A program made the translations under genes and the position numbers. A model generated the notes under the pieces. The model had not been told where the DNA came from. It was given only the letters and a program-made list of their open reading frames with translations, and ran no database searches. DNA of 47,996 bases from Paenibacillus sp. MAEPY2. Its GTDB lineage: Bacteria; Bacillota; Bacilli; Paenibacillales; Paenibacillaceae. The stretch's first letter is position 1; the number at the start of each line of letters is the position of its first letter. The DNA is taken from assembly GCF_000499205.1 (NCBI RefSeq), contig NZ_AWUK01000015.1, positions 1-47,996 of the forward strand. The letters run 5' to 3'. This document shows, piece by piece, positions 1 through 8,661 of the stretch.

Positions 1-88
1 CCCACAGCCCGATCCGCCCGCCGAAGCGTCTGCCCCGCGAGCCCCCGCGTGTTTAACTAATTATTGCTTTGGCAAAGGAGGAAATTCA
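1..88 (+). other. 3' end of an unseen upstream gene plus leader
   Basis: The first 50 bases are very GC-rich and open in three forward frames, which close at 54-56 and 58-60 or run on into the next gene. This is probably the tail of an upstream coding region cut by the window edge. The frame cannot be decided and no product is offered. A clear Shine-Dalgarno AAAGGAGG at about 75-82 serves the next gene. Confidence 0.35.
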
Positions 89-499
89 TTGGCACAGGAT
101 CAGACGAACACTTCAGCACGTAAATCATCTCGCGCAGCGAAGGGTCACACCTACTGGGTGATTCCCGATGGTTACATTCCACCGGATAGCTCGGGCTCAC
201 TGCAGAGTCATGAGAGCATCTGTGTATTAAATACAGGCACAGTGGATGCACAGCTGCAAATAGCGATCTACTTCGAAGACAGGGAACCGCTCGAAGACAT
301 CATGGCTGAGGTGCCTGCGCGGAGAACAAAGCATATCCGGACAGCGTCGCTGAAATCGGGTGAGCAACTTATCCCCCCGGGAGTACCCTATGCGATTACC
401 GTCTCCAGCAATGTTCCAGTTATCATCCAGTACAGTCGCCTGGATACAACTCAGCCTGAACTGGCACTCATGAGTGTTATGGCGTTTCCACTGAGATAA
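89..499 (+). CDS. Sensory rhodopsin transducer (ASRT) family protein
   Basis: A 136-residue protein of the family founded by the soluble Anabaena sensory rhodopsin transducer (PF07100). Seen: the family blocks WVIPDGYIPPDSSG (about 23-36), SHESICVLNTG (about 40-50), IYFEDREPLEDI, RRTKHIR, GVPYAITVSSNVP and IQYSRLDTTQPELALMS. Length fits a full single-domain member. The start is TTG at 89, seven bases after AAAGGAGG; no ATG fits better. In Anabaena the partner is a photoreceptor, but most homologues occur in bacteria without a visible rhodopsin, and none is in this window. The family fold is a beta-sandwich tetramer and its role in Firmicutes is unknown. Transcribed alone and closed by the shared terminator at 519-569. 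Family assignment is firm; function is not. Confidence 0.87.
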   Translation: MAQDQTNTSARKSSRAAKGHTYWVIPDGYIPPDSSGSLQSHESICVLNTGTVDAQLQIAIYFEDREPLEDIMAEVPARRTKHIRTASLKSGEQLIPPGVPYAITVSSNVPVIIQYSRLDTTQPELALMSVMAFPLR

Positions 500-518
500 C
501 TTATGAATTATAAAAAGC

Positions 519-569
519 AAAGACGACCAGGAACCCGATGATGAACTACAGGCTGCTGATCGTCTTTTT
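519..569. terminator. Bidirectional terminator between ASRT gene and first ger operon
   Basis: AAAGACGACCAG pairs with CTGATCGTCTTT across a 25-base loop. T-runs follow on the plus strand and A-runs precede it for the minus strand. It lies between the convergent ASRT gene (ends 499) and gerC (ends 573). Confidence 0.7.
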
Positions 570-572
570 GTG

Positions 573-1730
573 CTACTCATTGTATTTATACGTACTGGCA
601 TTAAGGATTTTCACATGAACTTCCACCTTTCCGAGTTTAAACCGTTCAAGTGGATTATCCCGTTTATATACCTCTTGTCTCCATAAGGGGAGTTCATGGC
701 GATAGAGGTGTTCCACAAAACCGTAGGAATCAATCTTGCGTGATTTGTTTTTTTCAAACGTATCGCGGATTTCGGACTCAATCTGTTTCTCCGCCTCCTT
801 TTCCATGGTATGGGGAGACTGGTGAGAGTCATGATCCTCGATGATGGCGCTTTTAACCGAGGTAACCAGATCAAAGATGACACCATTTCCTTCTTTCCTC
901 GCCTTAATCTTGGTCTTTGGGTTATTAAGCCTAAGCGTCAGAGCCGGAGTTTTTTTCCCACTCCTGTATACGTATAACTGATATTGATAGACGTGGTCAT
1001 AATTTACGAAACGTGTACCATCCGTGTCCTTGCCCGTCACCTTGCCTTGATTTTTACCGTTTGAAATGACATAAAACCCATCCATTCTAATCAGCGGGGG
1101 AGTTTTATCTCCGTTAAACCAGGTCCGATTCTGATTAGTAATGGAAGGCAGAAGAATAACTGAAGCAGGTTCCCGAAATCCGTCAATGAGTTGATGAAGC
1201 CGGATGGGTTCATAACTGGAATGCTGCTTATACAGCTTCATCGGTTCAAACAGCTCAATGGTCTGGGCGGATTGGTTCAGCAAGGCAGAGGGAGTAAGTA
1301 CATCTGTAATTTTATGATCTGTACCGTAGAGCCATGGGGTATATCTCAGTTGGCCTGAATGCAACAGGGTATTGAAGACATCCTCCAGCCTTCCATTCAA
1401 CACATTTTCGGATAAGACAATCGCTTTTACATGGGTCCACAGCGTTTGTTGCTGAGAAGTTTGATACAGGTCATCAATAGCCATACTCAGCGTTGTACCC
1501 TCACCCCGTCCGATCCAGATATCGCTTGCTTCCCTTGAAGTTGGTCCATCCTGCTTGGCAATACTGGAGAAGTCAATCAGTTGCGCGTAAGCAATGTAGT
1601 GGTTGTCCACATAGTCTATCCCTACAGCCGTGATAAAGTTAATGCTCTGAACCTCTTTCGAATCCCAGCACCCGGTCAGCAGGATGAAGCAGCTTATAAC
1701 CAAGCTAACCTTAGCCGTCCATCTTGTCAC
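573..1730 (-). CDS. Ger(x)C family spore germination lipoprotein
   Basis: A 385-residue C subunit of a germinant receptor, anchored on the outer face of the spore inner membrane. Seen: a hydrophobic N-terminus ending in lipobox LLTGC at about residues 17-21, then the family's CWDSKEVQSINFITAVGID opening and a long hydrophilic body. The start is GTG at 1730, seven bases after GGAGG; the GTGA overlaps the stop of the upstream GerA gene by four bases, so translation is probably coupled. It is the third and last gene of a B-A-C operon. The germinant recognised cannot be read from sequence. Confidence 0.93.
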   Translation of the reverse strand: MTRWTAKVSLVISCFILLTGCWDSKEVQSINFITAVGIDYVDNHYIAYAQLIDFSSIAKQDGPTSREASDIWIGRGEGTTLSMAIDDLYQTSQQQTLWTHVKAIVLSENVLNGRLEDVFNTLLHSGQLRYTPWLYGTDHKITDVLTPSALLNQSAQTIELFEPMKLYKQHSSYEPIRLHQLIDGFREPASVILLPSITNQNRTWFNGDKTPPLIRMDGFYVISNGKNQGKVTGKDTDGTRFVNYDHVYQYQLYVYRSGKKTPALTLRLNNPKTKIKARKEGNGVIFDLVTSVKSAIIEDHDSHQSPHTMEKEAEKQIESEIRDTFEKNKSRKIDSYGFVEHLYRHELPLWRQEVYKRDNPLERFKLGKVEVHVKILNASTYKYNE

Positions 1731-3196
1731 GGGCGTTTCCTCCGGCGAGTGGAATCCTGTGTATGGAGTACGGCCGGACGATTGGTCCGTTTCATGGAAG
1801 GAGGCATGGATACGGCTTGGGTGAAGTCACCGGGAATATAAGGTGAGACGGGTGAGAGATACGAGACGCCATAACACTCCAAGGATACCAGGTGCACCAG
1901 CAGACCGAATAGTCCAAGCATGAAACCGAATAATCCAAGGGTTGAAGAAATGATAAGCATCCCAATTCGGACTTGAGCAGTAGCCCCGCTGAGCACGGTA
2001 TTCACCAAAATATAGCTGGAGATAACCGAGATAGCTACCGTGACAATGATCGTGGGGGAAGTAATTCCTGCTCGAATAGCTGCATCTCCGATAATAAGCC
2101 CGCCCACCACGCTGACGGTCTGTCCCAAGGCACGTGGAAGTCGGCGGCCAGCTTCATTAAATAGCTCGAACATAAATATCATTAAAAATGCTTCCAGCGT
2201 TACTGGCATGGGTAGACCCATCCGGGTACCTGAAATGGTTGCGAGCAGAGGCAGGGGGATCTGTTCCACATTGAAACTGGTCAGGCCGATATAAAAGCCA
2301 GGAAAGAAGCAGGCAATCAGTAATCCAGAAATGCGCAAAATTCGCTCAAAAGTAACAATGAAAAAAGGAGTACTCTCGTCTTCCGGCGATTTCAACTGAT
2401 TGAATAGAGTGGTTGGAGCGATAATAGCTACTGGTGAACCTTCAATTAGAACAGCAAAGCGCCCATTTAATAGGGAGTCCACGACATAATCGGGTCGCTC
2501 CGTGTTATCCGTGAGCGGGAAGATGCTGCGAATTCCCCCCATAATCGCACGTTCCATAATGGAGGTACCGAGAAGGCCATCAATTTCAATTTTGTCGAGA
2601 TTTTGGCGTGCTTCTTTCAGAATATCCGGGTTAATAATGTCTTTGACATACAACAGACCAATAGTGGTCTGGGTACGACCGCCTTTAACGTATTTCTCAT
2701 AACACATGGAAGAGGTTTTCATTCGTTTGCGAACGAGGCCGATATTCACGGACAGCTCCTCAGTGAACCCATCCCGGGGCCCTTTAATCGATGACTCGAT
2801 CGACGATTCCTCAGGGTTTCTCCCAGGGATATTCGCAATATCCAGACTGCAGGACTGATCCCCATTTCCGAAAACAAGCAGTAATTGTCCGCTAAAAATC
2901 AACAGGTTTAAGTTTTCTACATCTGTGAGATCATCTACCGGATTCAATGTTAATCCCAACTCTTTGGGGTGTGCTTCTTCTATGAACAGAGAATGCCGTT
3001 CCAGCCGCGGGATAATAAACTGATTGATTTGTTTGCCGTCGACCAGACCGTCGCAATAGAGCATGATCACCGACATATCGGTTGTGTCTTTGGCGGGAAA
3101 GGTCTGAATAACAACATCTGCACAGGGACTGAACTGCTCTTCGAAAGAGGCGAGCAGTGTTTCATGGGACGTGGTATCAATCGTTTGGTGCTCCAT
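1727..3196 (-). CDS. GerA family spore germination protein (A subunit)
   Basis: A 489-residue A subunit of a germinant receptor. The N-terminal half is soluble and hydrophilic. From about residue 280 there are five or six membrane segments, including the conserved PGFYIGLTSF, GMRMGLP-like and LGQTVSVVGGLIIGDAA blocks typical of GerA/SpoVAF proteins. An upstream in-frame extension exists, but the ATG at 3196 has GAGGAGG eight bases before it and is preferred. The gene overlaps the end of the GerB gene (stop at 3177) by 20 bases and the start of gerC by four. Gene order B-A-C differs from the usual A-B-C. Confidence 0.94.
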   Translation of the reverse strand: MEHQTIDTTSHETLLASFEEQFSPCADVVIQTFPAKDTTDMSVIMLYCDGLVDGKQINQFIIPRLERHSLFIEEAHPKELGLTLNPVDDLTDVENLNLLIFSGQLLLVFGNGDQSCSLDIANIPGRNPEESSIESSIKGPRDGFTEELSVNIGLVRKRMKTSSMCYEKYVKGGRTQTTIGLLYVKDIINPDILKEARQNLDKIEIDGLLGTSIMERAIMGGIRSIFPLTDNTERPDYVVDSLLNGRFAVLIEGSPVAIIAPTTLFNQLKSPEDESTPFFIVTFERILRISGLLIACFFPGFYIGLTSFNVEQIPLPLLATISGTRMGLPMPVTLEAFLMIFMFELFNEAGRRLPRALGQTVSVVGGLIIGDAAIRAGITSPTIIVTVAISVISSYILVNTVLSGATAQVRIGMLIISSTLGLFGFMLGLFGLLVHLVSLECYGVSYLSPVSPYIPGDFTQAVSMPPSMKRTNRPAVLHTQDSTRRRKRP

Positions 3197-4283
3197 GATG
3201 TTTCCTCCTCTGATGGCGTGAACTGATGTATGCAACTGCTGTTGCAACCACCGCTAGTCCGCTCAGATACATGAGATTGAACGGGAATATGTATTGGACA
3301 AGCAGCCTTTCGAATGTCATATCATCCAGAGGATACAGCATGGAAAGAATAAATAAGATGCCAAGAATGGCACAACATAGGATCCTTCTGGAGGCGCTCT
3401 TAATATTCCAAATTTCTATTACAATATACATGGCCAGACTAATACGGGTAAAAGAACCGGCAAGCCACTGGTAAATGGAAAAGAAATCAGTCTGGGCAAT
3501 ATATTTGCCCAAGGAGGCGATGCGCCATTCTTCAAAGGCGGGATATCGCATTTTGGCAGCTTCAAAAGGGTCGAATTCCACGATAGCTCCAATGAGTGGG
3601 CCAAGTGTCAGCCCAAGAATAATTAGCGCAAGCATGAGGTACTGCCATACACGTATCTGCTTGGAGAGGTGGGGCTGTATGTACCAGATGAACAGCAGCT
3701 CAAACATGCCTGAAAGGCTGTAGACTGTGCCGTGGAGCACGGGGCGCCAGCCTTGTTCAAGCACTGGCAGCAGACGGCTGTAATCCTTGTATTGTGTATT
3801 AACGATAGCGACATAGAAGCCAAGCAGCACAACCAAGGGCAGGACTAATCCTGCTGTAAATGCCAGAGAACGTAATCCTTTATACGCCGCATAGGCACAG
3901 AGAGACATAAGGGCAATGCTTGTAACCAATATTGGCGTCTCTGTCAGGTAATTGGTTTTGGCCCAAGTGGTGGTATCATGCAGAGTGAGGTAGATTACGG
4001 ACAGAAAAAAGAGGCTGTTTACCACCCGAAACAGCAGCCCAAGAGGCTTGCCAAGATGGGAAGTCAGCCATTCATGCAGGGTTTGGTGCTGGAGAAAACG
4101 CGAGACATAGGCAAGCATTAAAGTAAATAAAAGATAAGGGCCTGCAGACAACAGAACGGATATCCATGCATCTCTTTTGGCCGTAGACAAAAGGGCAGGG
4201 ATGATCAGGACGTGGCTGATCAGGCCGACAGATAACATTATTAACATCATGGCTTGTAAAAAAGAAGGCTGTGTTGGTTTCAT
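3177..4283 (-). CDS. GerB family endospore germination permease
   Basis: A 368-residue integral membrane protein of the GerB/APC-type permease family, about ten hydrophobic segments; this is the subunit implicated in germinant binding. First gene of its operon. Its stop lies 20 bases inside the following GerA gene, implying translational coupling. The Shine-Dalgarno before 4283 is only GAGG at a long spacing. The 69 bases upstream hold no obvious sigma-G promoter, so transcription from the trpS-remnant region is possible. Confidence 0.92.
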   Translation of the reverse strand: MKPTQPSFLQAMMLIMLSVGLISHVLIIPALLSTAKRDAWISVLLSAGPYLLFTLMLAYVSRFLQHQTLHEWLTSHLGKPLGLLFRVVNSLFFLSVIYLTLHDTTTWAKTNYLTETPILVTSIALMSLCAYAAYKGLRSLAFTAGLVLPLVVLLGFYVAIVNTQYKDYSRLLPVLEQGWRPVLHGTVYSLSGMFELLFIWYIQPHLSKQIRVWQYLMLALIILGLTLGPLIGAIVEFDPFEAAKMRYPAFEEWRIASLGKYIAQTDFFSIYQWLAGSFTRISLAMYIVIEIWNIKSASRRILCCAILGILFILSMLYPLDDMTFERLLVQYIFPFNLMYLSGLAVVATAVAYISSRHQRRKHHGAPND

Positions 4284-4352
4284 GCTGAGGGGACCTCTTT
4301 TCCCAATGGACTGTTCTCAGCAGTGTTAACGTGATCAAGCCTTCTCATACCG

Positions 4353-4475
4353 TCAGTCGAAATAACGTATCCCCATCGCTTCACGAACCTCAAGCATCGT
4401 CTCACGGGCAGCCCGGCGGGCTTGACGTGTGCCTTCCACGAGGATCTCTTTCACTTCATGCCCGTATAAGTACAT
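4353..4475 (-). pseudogene. trpS: C-terminal remnant of tryptophanyl-tRNA synthetase
   Basis: An ATG at 4475 opens a 40-residue frame with a block resembling the C-terminal tail of TrpRS (KEILVEGTRQARRAARETML, then EVREAMG), where a charged helix of this kind closes the enzyme. The whole Rossmann catalytic domain with HIGH and KMSKS motifs is absent. It lies directly after a T-box terminator, exactly where the body of a T-box-controlled synthetase gene should begin, so I read it as a deletion remnant. A functional trpS must be elsewhere. Assignment rests on motif memory and context; a different class I synthetase tail is possible. Confidence 0.55.
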
Positions 4476-4479
4476 AAAT

Positions 4480-4640
4480 AAAAAAGCTTCGTCCTTCATC
4501 CTGTTTCCCTGACGGGAACAGAATAGAAGGACGAAGCTCATGCTTCGCGGTGCCACCTTAATTGGCGGCTGGTTACGGCTCTCTGAAGCATCCTGTCCTG
4601 TGTACTTCTCTTCATCATTGTTGATAATGTCCGTTTACAA
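4480..4640 (-). promoter_or_regulatory. T-box leader (shortened) with intrinsic terminator
   Basis: On the minus strand the T-box AAGGTGGCACCGCG lies at 4559-4546. A strong terminator follows: AGCTTCGTCCTTC (4538-4526) pairs with GAAGGACGAAGCT (4497-4485), then a T-run to 4480. Upstream are stem-I-like GATGAAGAGAAGTA and CAGAGAGCC blocks. Only about 50 bases separate the first block from the T-box, too few for a normal stem I with specifier loop, so the leader is probably internally deleted and no specifier codon can be assigned. A GATACAAT box at about 4656-4649 could be its -10. Confidence 0.75.
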
Positions 4641-4654
4641 TTTTTCACATTGTA

Positions 4655-5594
4655 TCACGCTTGATCTGGTTTGACCAGCCCACGTTTTCTTCCGCTCATA
4701 TTGGTTCCAAGTACACCGGCAATGATCAGCAGGGCTCCGATGAAGTGGTATCCATGAACTGGTTCATGCAATATCCAGGCTCCGCCAGCAATCGAAATGA
4801 GTGTGGACAAATTACTGAATACACTCATTTTGGAAGCTTCCAGATGAGTCAGGGCATAGCTCGCCAGAAGTGTGGAGAACATGGTGGAGAGGATGGCCAG
4901 ATAAGCCAGTGCCCCCAAGTAAGAAGCATCTCCGAGTGGCTTCACATAATCCATCATGGTTCCCCCCCGACGCATGACGAATCAGGGAAGCCGTGTTAAA
5001 GACTACAAATCCAACCATAAGAGTGACCCAGGTTAATTCCATGGGTTTATATTTTTGGGCCAAGGGTCTTGCCACTACTCCATATCCTGCAAAACATACC
5101 GTGGAGAGCAGCAATAAAGCTATACCTTTGAAATTTCCTGCCGACATCCCGCTTCCTTTCATCAAAAATATAAAGACTACACCAGCCACGGACAGCAGCA
5201 GGTACAGTTTTTGCATGATTGTTGTACGTTCCTTCAGAAAGATAGAGGCCAGCACAAGTGTAAATACGGGGGCCATGGCCTGAATAATGCCTGCTTCCGA
5301 TGAGTTGGACGAGACGAGCCCGAATGCCTGAAAGGCAAAGAACAAAACAGGAGAGAGCAGTCCTAACGGAATGATACGCCACAGATCACGAAGAGTTAGC
5401 TTGATCTTGATCCATCCGAAAATGACAGGGATGCTGACTACGAGTAAAGACAAAGCAAAACGATGTGCAAGTACATCGATCGGATGTGCAACACTCACCG
5501 TCATTTTGACAAACAAAAAGGATAAACCAATAATGGCTGCATATAAAACAGCTGCTACATATGCGTATGGTCTAGACTGGGTATTATTGTTCAT
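4655..5594 (-). pseudogene. EamA/DMT family transporter, frameshifted in a G7 tract
   Basis: Two overlapping frames make one ten-segment drug/metabolite transporter. The N-terminal part (start 5594) runs through two-thirds of the EamA repeats to LIRHASGG, then leaves frame. The C-terminal part continues from TMMDYVKPLGDASYLGALAY to the stop at 4655. The junction is a run of seven C on the plus strand at 4962-4968; removing one base restores a single frame. This may be a real lesion, a phase-variable tract or a sequencing error. It is divergent from the MocR gene at 5772, the classic arrangement of a MocR regulator and its exporter. Confidence 0.85.
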
Positions 5595-5696
5595 GGGGTT
5601 TCCTCCAATAAAATACGAATTTCTTTCTTTTACAGCGGCGCATATGTTGCTGTGAACGCTGTCTGGCCTTATTCAATATACTGCCAGACCAAGAGT

Positions 5697-5734
5697 GGTA
5701 CAATAGACAAAAACGTTTACTGTACCGGTACAAT
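5697..5734. promoter_or_regulatory. Candidate MocR operator in the divergent spacer
   Basis: GGTACAAT occurs twice as a direct repeat, at 5697-5704 and 5727-5734, exactly 30 bases apart. The second copy is half of the palindrome TGTACCGGTACA (5721-5732). Each TACAAT also resembles a -10 element. MocR proteins commonly bind direct repeats on one face of the helix in such divergent spacers, so this is the likely autoregulatory and target site. Confidence 0.5.
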
Positions 5735-5771
5735 TAAGGTGAGACTGAAGTCGAAGGAGAGGCGGAATCCA

Positions 5772-7166
5772 ATGAGGAAATACGAAATGATCGCCGAATC
5801 GCTAAAGAATTGGATACAGGATCAATTGCGGCAGCAAAATAGTGGACAATGGCAGGACAAAGGAATCAAGCTCCCAGCTGTACGTGTTCTGGCTGAGCAA
5901 TATCAATGCAGTGTGAGTACAGCCATACGCGCATATGAGTGGCTGGAAGAGCGACATCTGGTCTACGCGGTGCCTCAGTCCGGGTATTATGCGGTACAGA
6001 ATGGAGCCGAAGTGGAGGATGGGGAGTGGCAGGGACCGCTGGATTTTGCTTCCGCAGCTCCTGACCCGCGGGTATTTCCTTATTCCGATTTTCGCCATTG
6101 TGTGGACCAGGCGATGGAGAAGAAGCAGGCAGACTTGTTTTTGTACGGAACCGAAAGAGGTTTACCTACCTTGATTGAATTGTTGCAGAAGCAATTCGCC
6201 GATTACCAGGTATTTGCCCGGAAAGAGCAGTTCTTTATTATGTCAGGCGTGCAGCAGGCCCTCGCTGTGCTGGCGCTAATGCCTTTTCCGAATGGGAAAA
6301 AGAAGGTAATGCTGGAACTGCCGGGCTATCATAATATGCCTTCGCTTCTGAATGGGCTGAATGTGCCGATTGCAGGTGTCAGACGCTCTCTGGATGGCCT
6401 GGATTGGGAAGCGCTCGAACGACAGTTCCGTGAAGAAGATATCAAATTTTTTTATGTCATGCCGCGTTTTCACAACCCGATTGGCACTTCTTTGACGGCA
6501 GCAGAGAAGAAGAGATTGATCCGGCTGGCGCAGCGTTACGATGTCTATCTGGTAGAGGATGATTTTTTGGCTGATCTGGAAGAGAACACGAAGCAGGATC
6601 CGTTAATGTCGTACGATACGGAAGGGCGGGTCATTTATCTGAAAAGCTACTCCAAAATCCTGTTTCCCGGCCTGCGGATTGGCGTGGCTATTCTGCCTGC
6701 AAGTCTTACTGCATCGTTTAGTACATACAAAAAAATGCTCGACATTGACACTGCGGTACTGTCCCAGGCTGCACTTGAGGTCTACATCCGTAACGGGATG
6801 TTTGCTCACCATGGTAAAGTCATCCGCAGCCGCTATGCTGCCCGGATGAACAAATTGTATCAACAGCTTAATGTTTTCCCGGACTTTGCTCCATTTGCAC
6901 AGGCGCCGCGTACAGGCGGGGAGCATACGGTTCTTCCACTGCCTAAGGATATGCCTCTCAGGGTCTTGCTGTCCCGTTTGGATCAACGGGGAGTTATTGC
7001 CGATACAACAGAACGATATTATCCGGAAGGTGCACAGGAGGTACTTCAGGATAAAATGCTGCGGTTAAACATATCCAATGTACCCAAGCAGCGGATCAAG
7101 GAAGGGATGCGGATTATCCGTGAGGAGATAGCAAAACTGCAAAAGGCGTCCACACAAGCGGAATAA
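5772..7166 (+). CDS. MocR-type GntR/aminotransferase transcriptional regulator
   Basis: A 464-residue PLP-dependent regulator. Residues 1-75 are a GntR winged helix (LPAVRVLAEQYQCSVSTAIRAYEWLE). The rest is a fold-type I aminotransferase domain with FYVMPRFHNPIGTS and the PLP-lysine context IYLKSYSKILFPGLRIG, lysine near residue 295. An upstream in-frame extension to 5652 lacks a ribosome binding site; ATG 5772 follows AAGGAGAGG by about nine bases and is preferred. The last codons form part of a terminator. Its likely target is the divergent DMT exporter, which is broken here, so the regulator may be an orphan. The effector amine or amino acid is unknown. Confidence 0.93.
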   Translation: MRKYEMIAESLKNWIQDQLRQQNSGQWQDKGIKLPAVRVLAEQYQCSVSTAIRAYEWLEERHLVYAVPQSGYYAVQNGAEVEDGEWQGPLDFASAAPDPRVFPYSDFRHCVDQAMEKKQADLFLYGTERGLPTLIELLQKQFADYQVFARKEQFFIMSGVQQALAVLALMPFPNGKKKVMLELPGYHNMPSLLNGLNVPIAGVRRSLDGLDWEALERQFREEDIKFFYVMPRFHNPIGTSLTAAEKKRLIRLAQRYDVYLVEDDFLADLEENTKQDPLMSYDTEGRVIYLKSYSKILFPGLRIGVAILPASLTASFSTYKKMLDIDTAVLSQAALEVYIRNGMFAHHGKVIRSRYAARMNKLYQQLNVFPDFAPFAQAPRTGGEHTVLPLPKDMPLRVLLSRLDQRGVIADTTERYYPEGAQEVLQDKMLRLNISNVPKQRIKEGMRIIREEIAKLQKASTQAE

Positions 7167-7184
7167 TCGCTTGTGGGACGCCTT
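7143..7184. terminator. Terminator overlapping the end of the MocR gene
   Basis: AAGGCGTCCACACAAGCG pairs with CGCTTGTGGGACGCCTT with one bulged base around the stop codon. TTTT follows the stem on the minus strand and a short T-rich stretch on the plus strand, so it may serve both the MocR gene and the converging gsaB. Confidence 0.7.
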
Positions 7185-7260
7185 ATTTCATGTGATACAT
7201 TTCTATGATGCTTGCAAAAGTGCTTGCTCTGGTACGATGTGAGAATGGTTAGATGACTGA

Positions 7261-8580
7261 TTACTCCTGAGCCATAGCTTTGAAGGAAGCTTCAGCAGCT
7301 TCCAATGTTTCTTGAACATCCTTGTCCGTATGTGCAGTGGTCAGGAACCAGGCTTCATATTTCGAAGGAGCCAGATTAATGCCACGATTCAGCATATGAC
7401 GGAAGAAAGAAGCGAACAGTTCACCATCGGTATCCTGGGCTTGATCGTAGTTCGTAACCGGATGGTCACAGAAGTGGGTGGAGAAGGCACCACGAATTCG
7501 GTTGATGGTTAAAGCAATGCCATACCGATCTGCAGAAGCCTGAAGGCCTGCTGTCAGGTCGATAGCTAGACGCTCCATCTCAGCATATACACCTTCGCCT
7601 TGCAGAACTTCAAGACAAGCGATACCGGCAGAGATAGACGCAGGGTTACCAGCCATCGTTCCGGCTTGATAGGCTGGGCCGAGTGGAGCAACCTGCTCCA
7701 TAACCTGTTTGCGACCACCGTAAGCACCGATCGGCAGACCGCCGCCAATGATTTTGCCAAGTGCCGTCAGATCCGGTTCAATCTCGGCATGGTTGTCTAG
7801 TCCCGCGTACGTCTGTGTAGAGCCGTAGTGGAAACGGAAGGCTGTAATTACCTCGTCATAAATGACCAGAGAGCCGTTATCCCGAGTCATGGCACAGAGT
7901 CCTTCGAGGAAGCCTGGCTCCGGCATAACCATCCCGAAATTGCCCACAATCGGTTCAACCATGACCGCAGCGACATCATCGCCCCAGCGCTCGAGAGCCG
8001 CTTTTAGGCTATCCAGATCGTTGAAGGGTACCGTGATAACTTCTTGCGCGATGCTCGTGGGAATGCCGGCACTATCCGGAATACCCAGTGTGGAAGGCCC
8101 CGAACCTGCTGCCACAAGGACCAAGTCGGAGTGACCGTGGTAACATCCGGCAAATTTCACGATCTTGTTACGTTTGGTATAGGCACGTGCAACCCGGATC
8201 GTGGTCATGACCGCTTCTGTACCGGAGTTTACAAAACGAACCTTGTCCATGGAAGGAATAGCCTCTTTCAGCATTTTGGCAAGCTGGATCTCCAGCTCCG
8301 TTGGTGTACCGTACAGGACACCATTCGCTGCTGCTTCAGTAATGGCCTTGGTTATATGGGGGTGAGCATGTCCTGTAACAATCGGGCCGTATGCCGCGAG
8401 GTAATCGATATATCGGTTGTCATCGACATCCCAGAAGTGCGCGCCTTGCGCTTTTTTCATAAATACAGGTGCACCACCGCCTACAGCTTTGAACGAGCGG
8501 GAGGGACTGTTTACACCTCCTACAATATGTTGAAGTGCTTCTTCGTATAAAATTTCGGAACGGGTACGTGATGGATTCAT
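7261..8580 (-). CDS. gsaB: Glutamate-1-semialdehyde 2,1-aminomutase, GsaB type
   Basis: A 439-residue PLP enzyme that converts glutamate-1-semialdehyde to 5-aminolevulinate in tetrapyrrole synthesis. Seen: [45 protein letters not shown], the PLP-lysine context [17 protein letters not shown] and [13 protein letters not shown]. The N-terminal and DTDGE blocks match my memory of the Bacillus GsaB paralogue better than HemL, and the gene is not in a hemAXCDBL cluster. ATG at 8580 has AGGAAG before it; an upstream extension to 8616 runs through the terminator region and is rejected. A second copy (hemL) is expected elsewhere. Confidence 0.93.
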   Translation of the reverse strand: MNPSRTRSEILYEEALQHIVGGVNSPSRSFKAVGGGAPVFMKKAQGAHFWDVDDNRYIDYLAAYGPIVTGHAHPHITKAITEAAANGVLYGTPTELEIQLAKMLKEAIPSMDKVRFVNSGTEAVMTTIRVARAYTKRNKIVKFAGCYHGHSDLVLVAAGSGPSTLGIPDSAGIPTSIAQEVITVPFNDLDSLKAALERWGDDVAAVMVEPIVGNFGMVMPEPGFLEGLCAMTRDNGSLVIYDEVITAFRFHYGSTQTYAGLDNHAEIEPDLTALGKIIGGGLPIGAYGGRKQVMEQVAPLGPAYQAGTMAGNPASISAGIACLEVLQGEGVYAEMERLAIDLTAGLQASADRYGIALTINRIRGAFSTHFCDHPVTNYDQAQDTDGELFASFFRHMLNRGINLAPSKYEAWFLTTAHTDKDVQETLEAAEASFKAMAQE

Positions 8581-8614
8581 TAGATAACTTCCTTTCGTAT
8601 TAGATAAACAAAAC

Positions 8615-8653
8615 ACAGCGAGAGGGCAGCATATGGGCTGCCCTCTGCGTGTT
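8615..8653 (-). terminator. Terminator after the LCP gene
   Basis: On the minus strand GCAGAGGGCAGC pairs with GCTGCCCTCTCGC around a short loop and is followed by TGTTTTGTTT. It separates the LCP gene from gsaB, which should therefore have its own promoter. Confidence 0.8.
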
Positions 8654-8661
8654 ACACTTCT

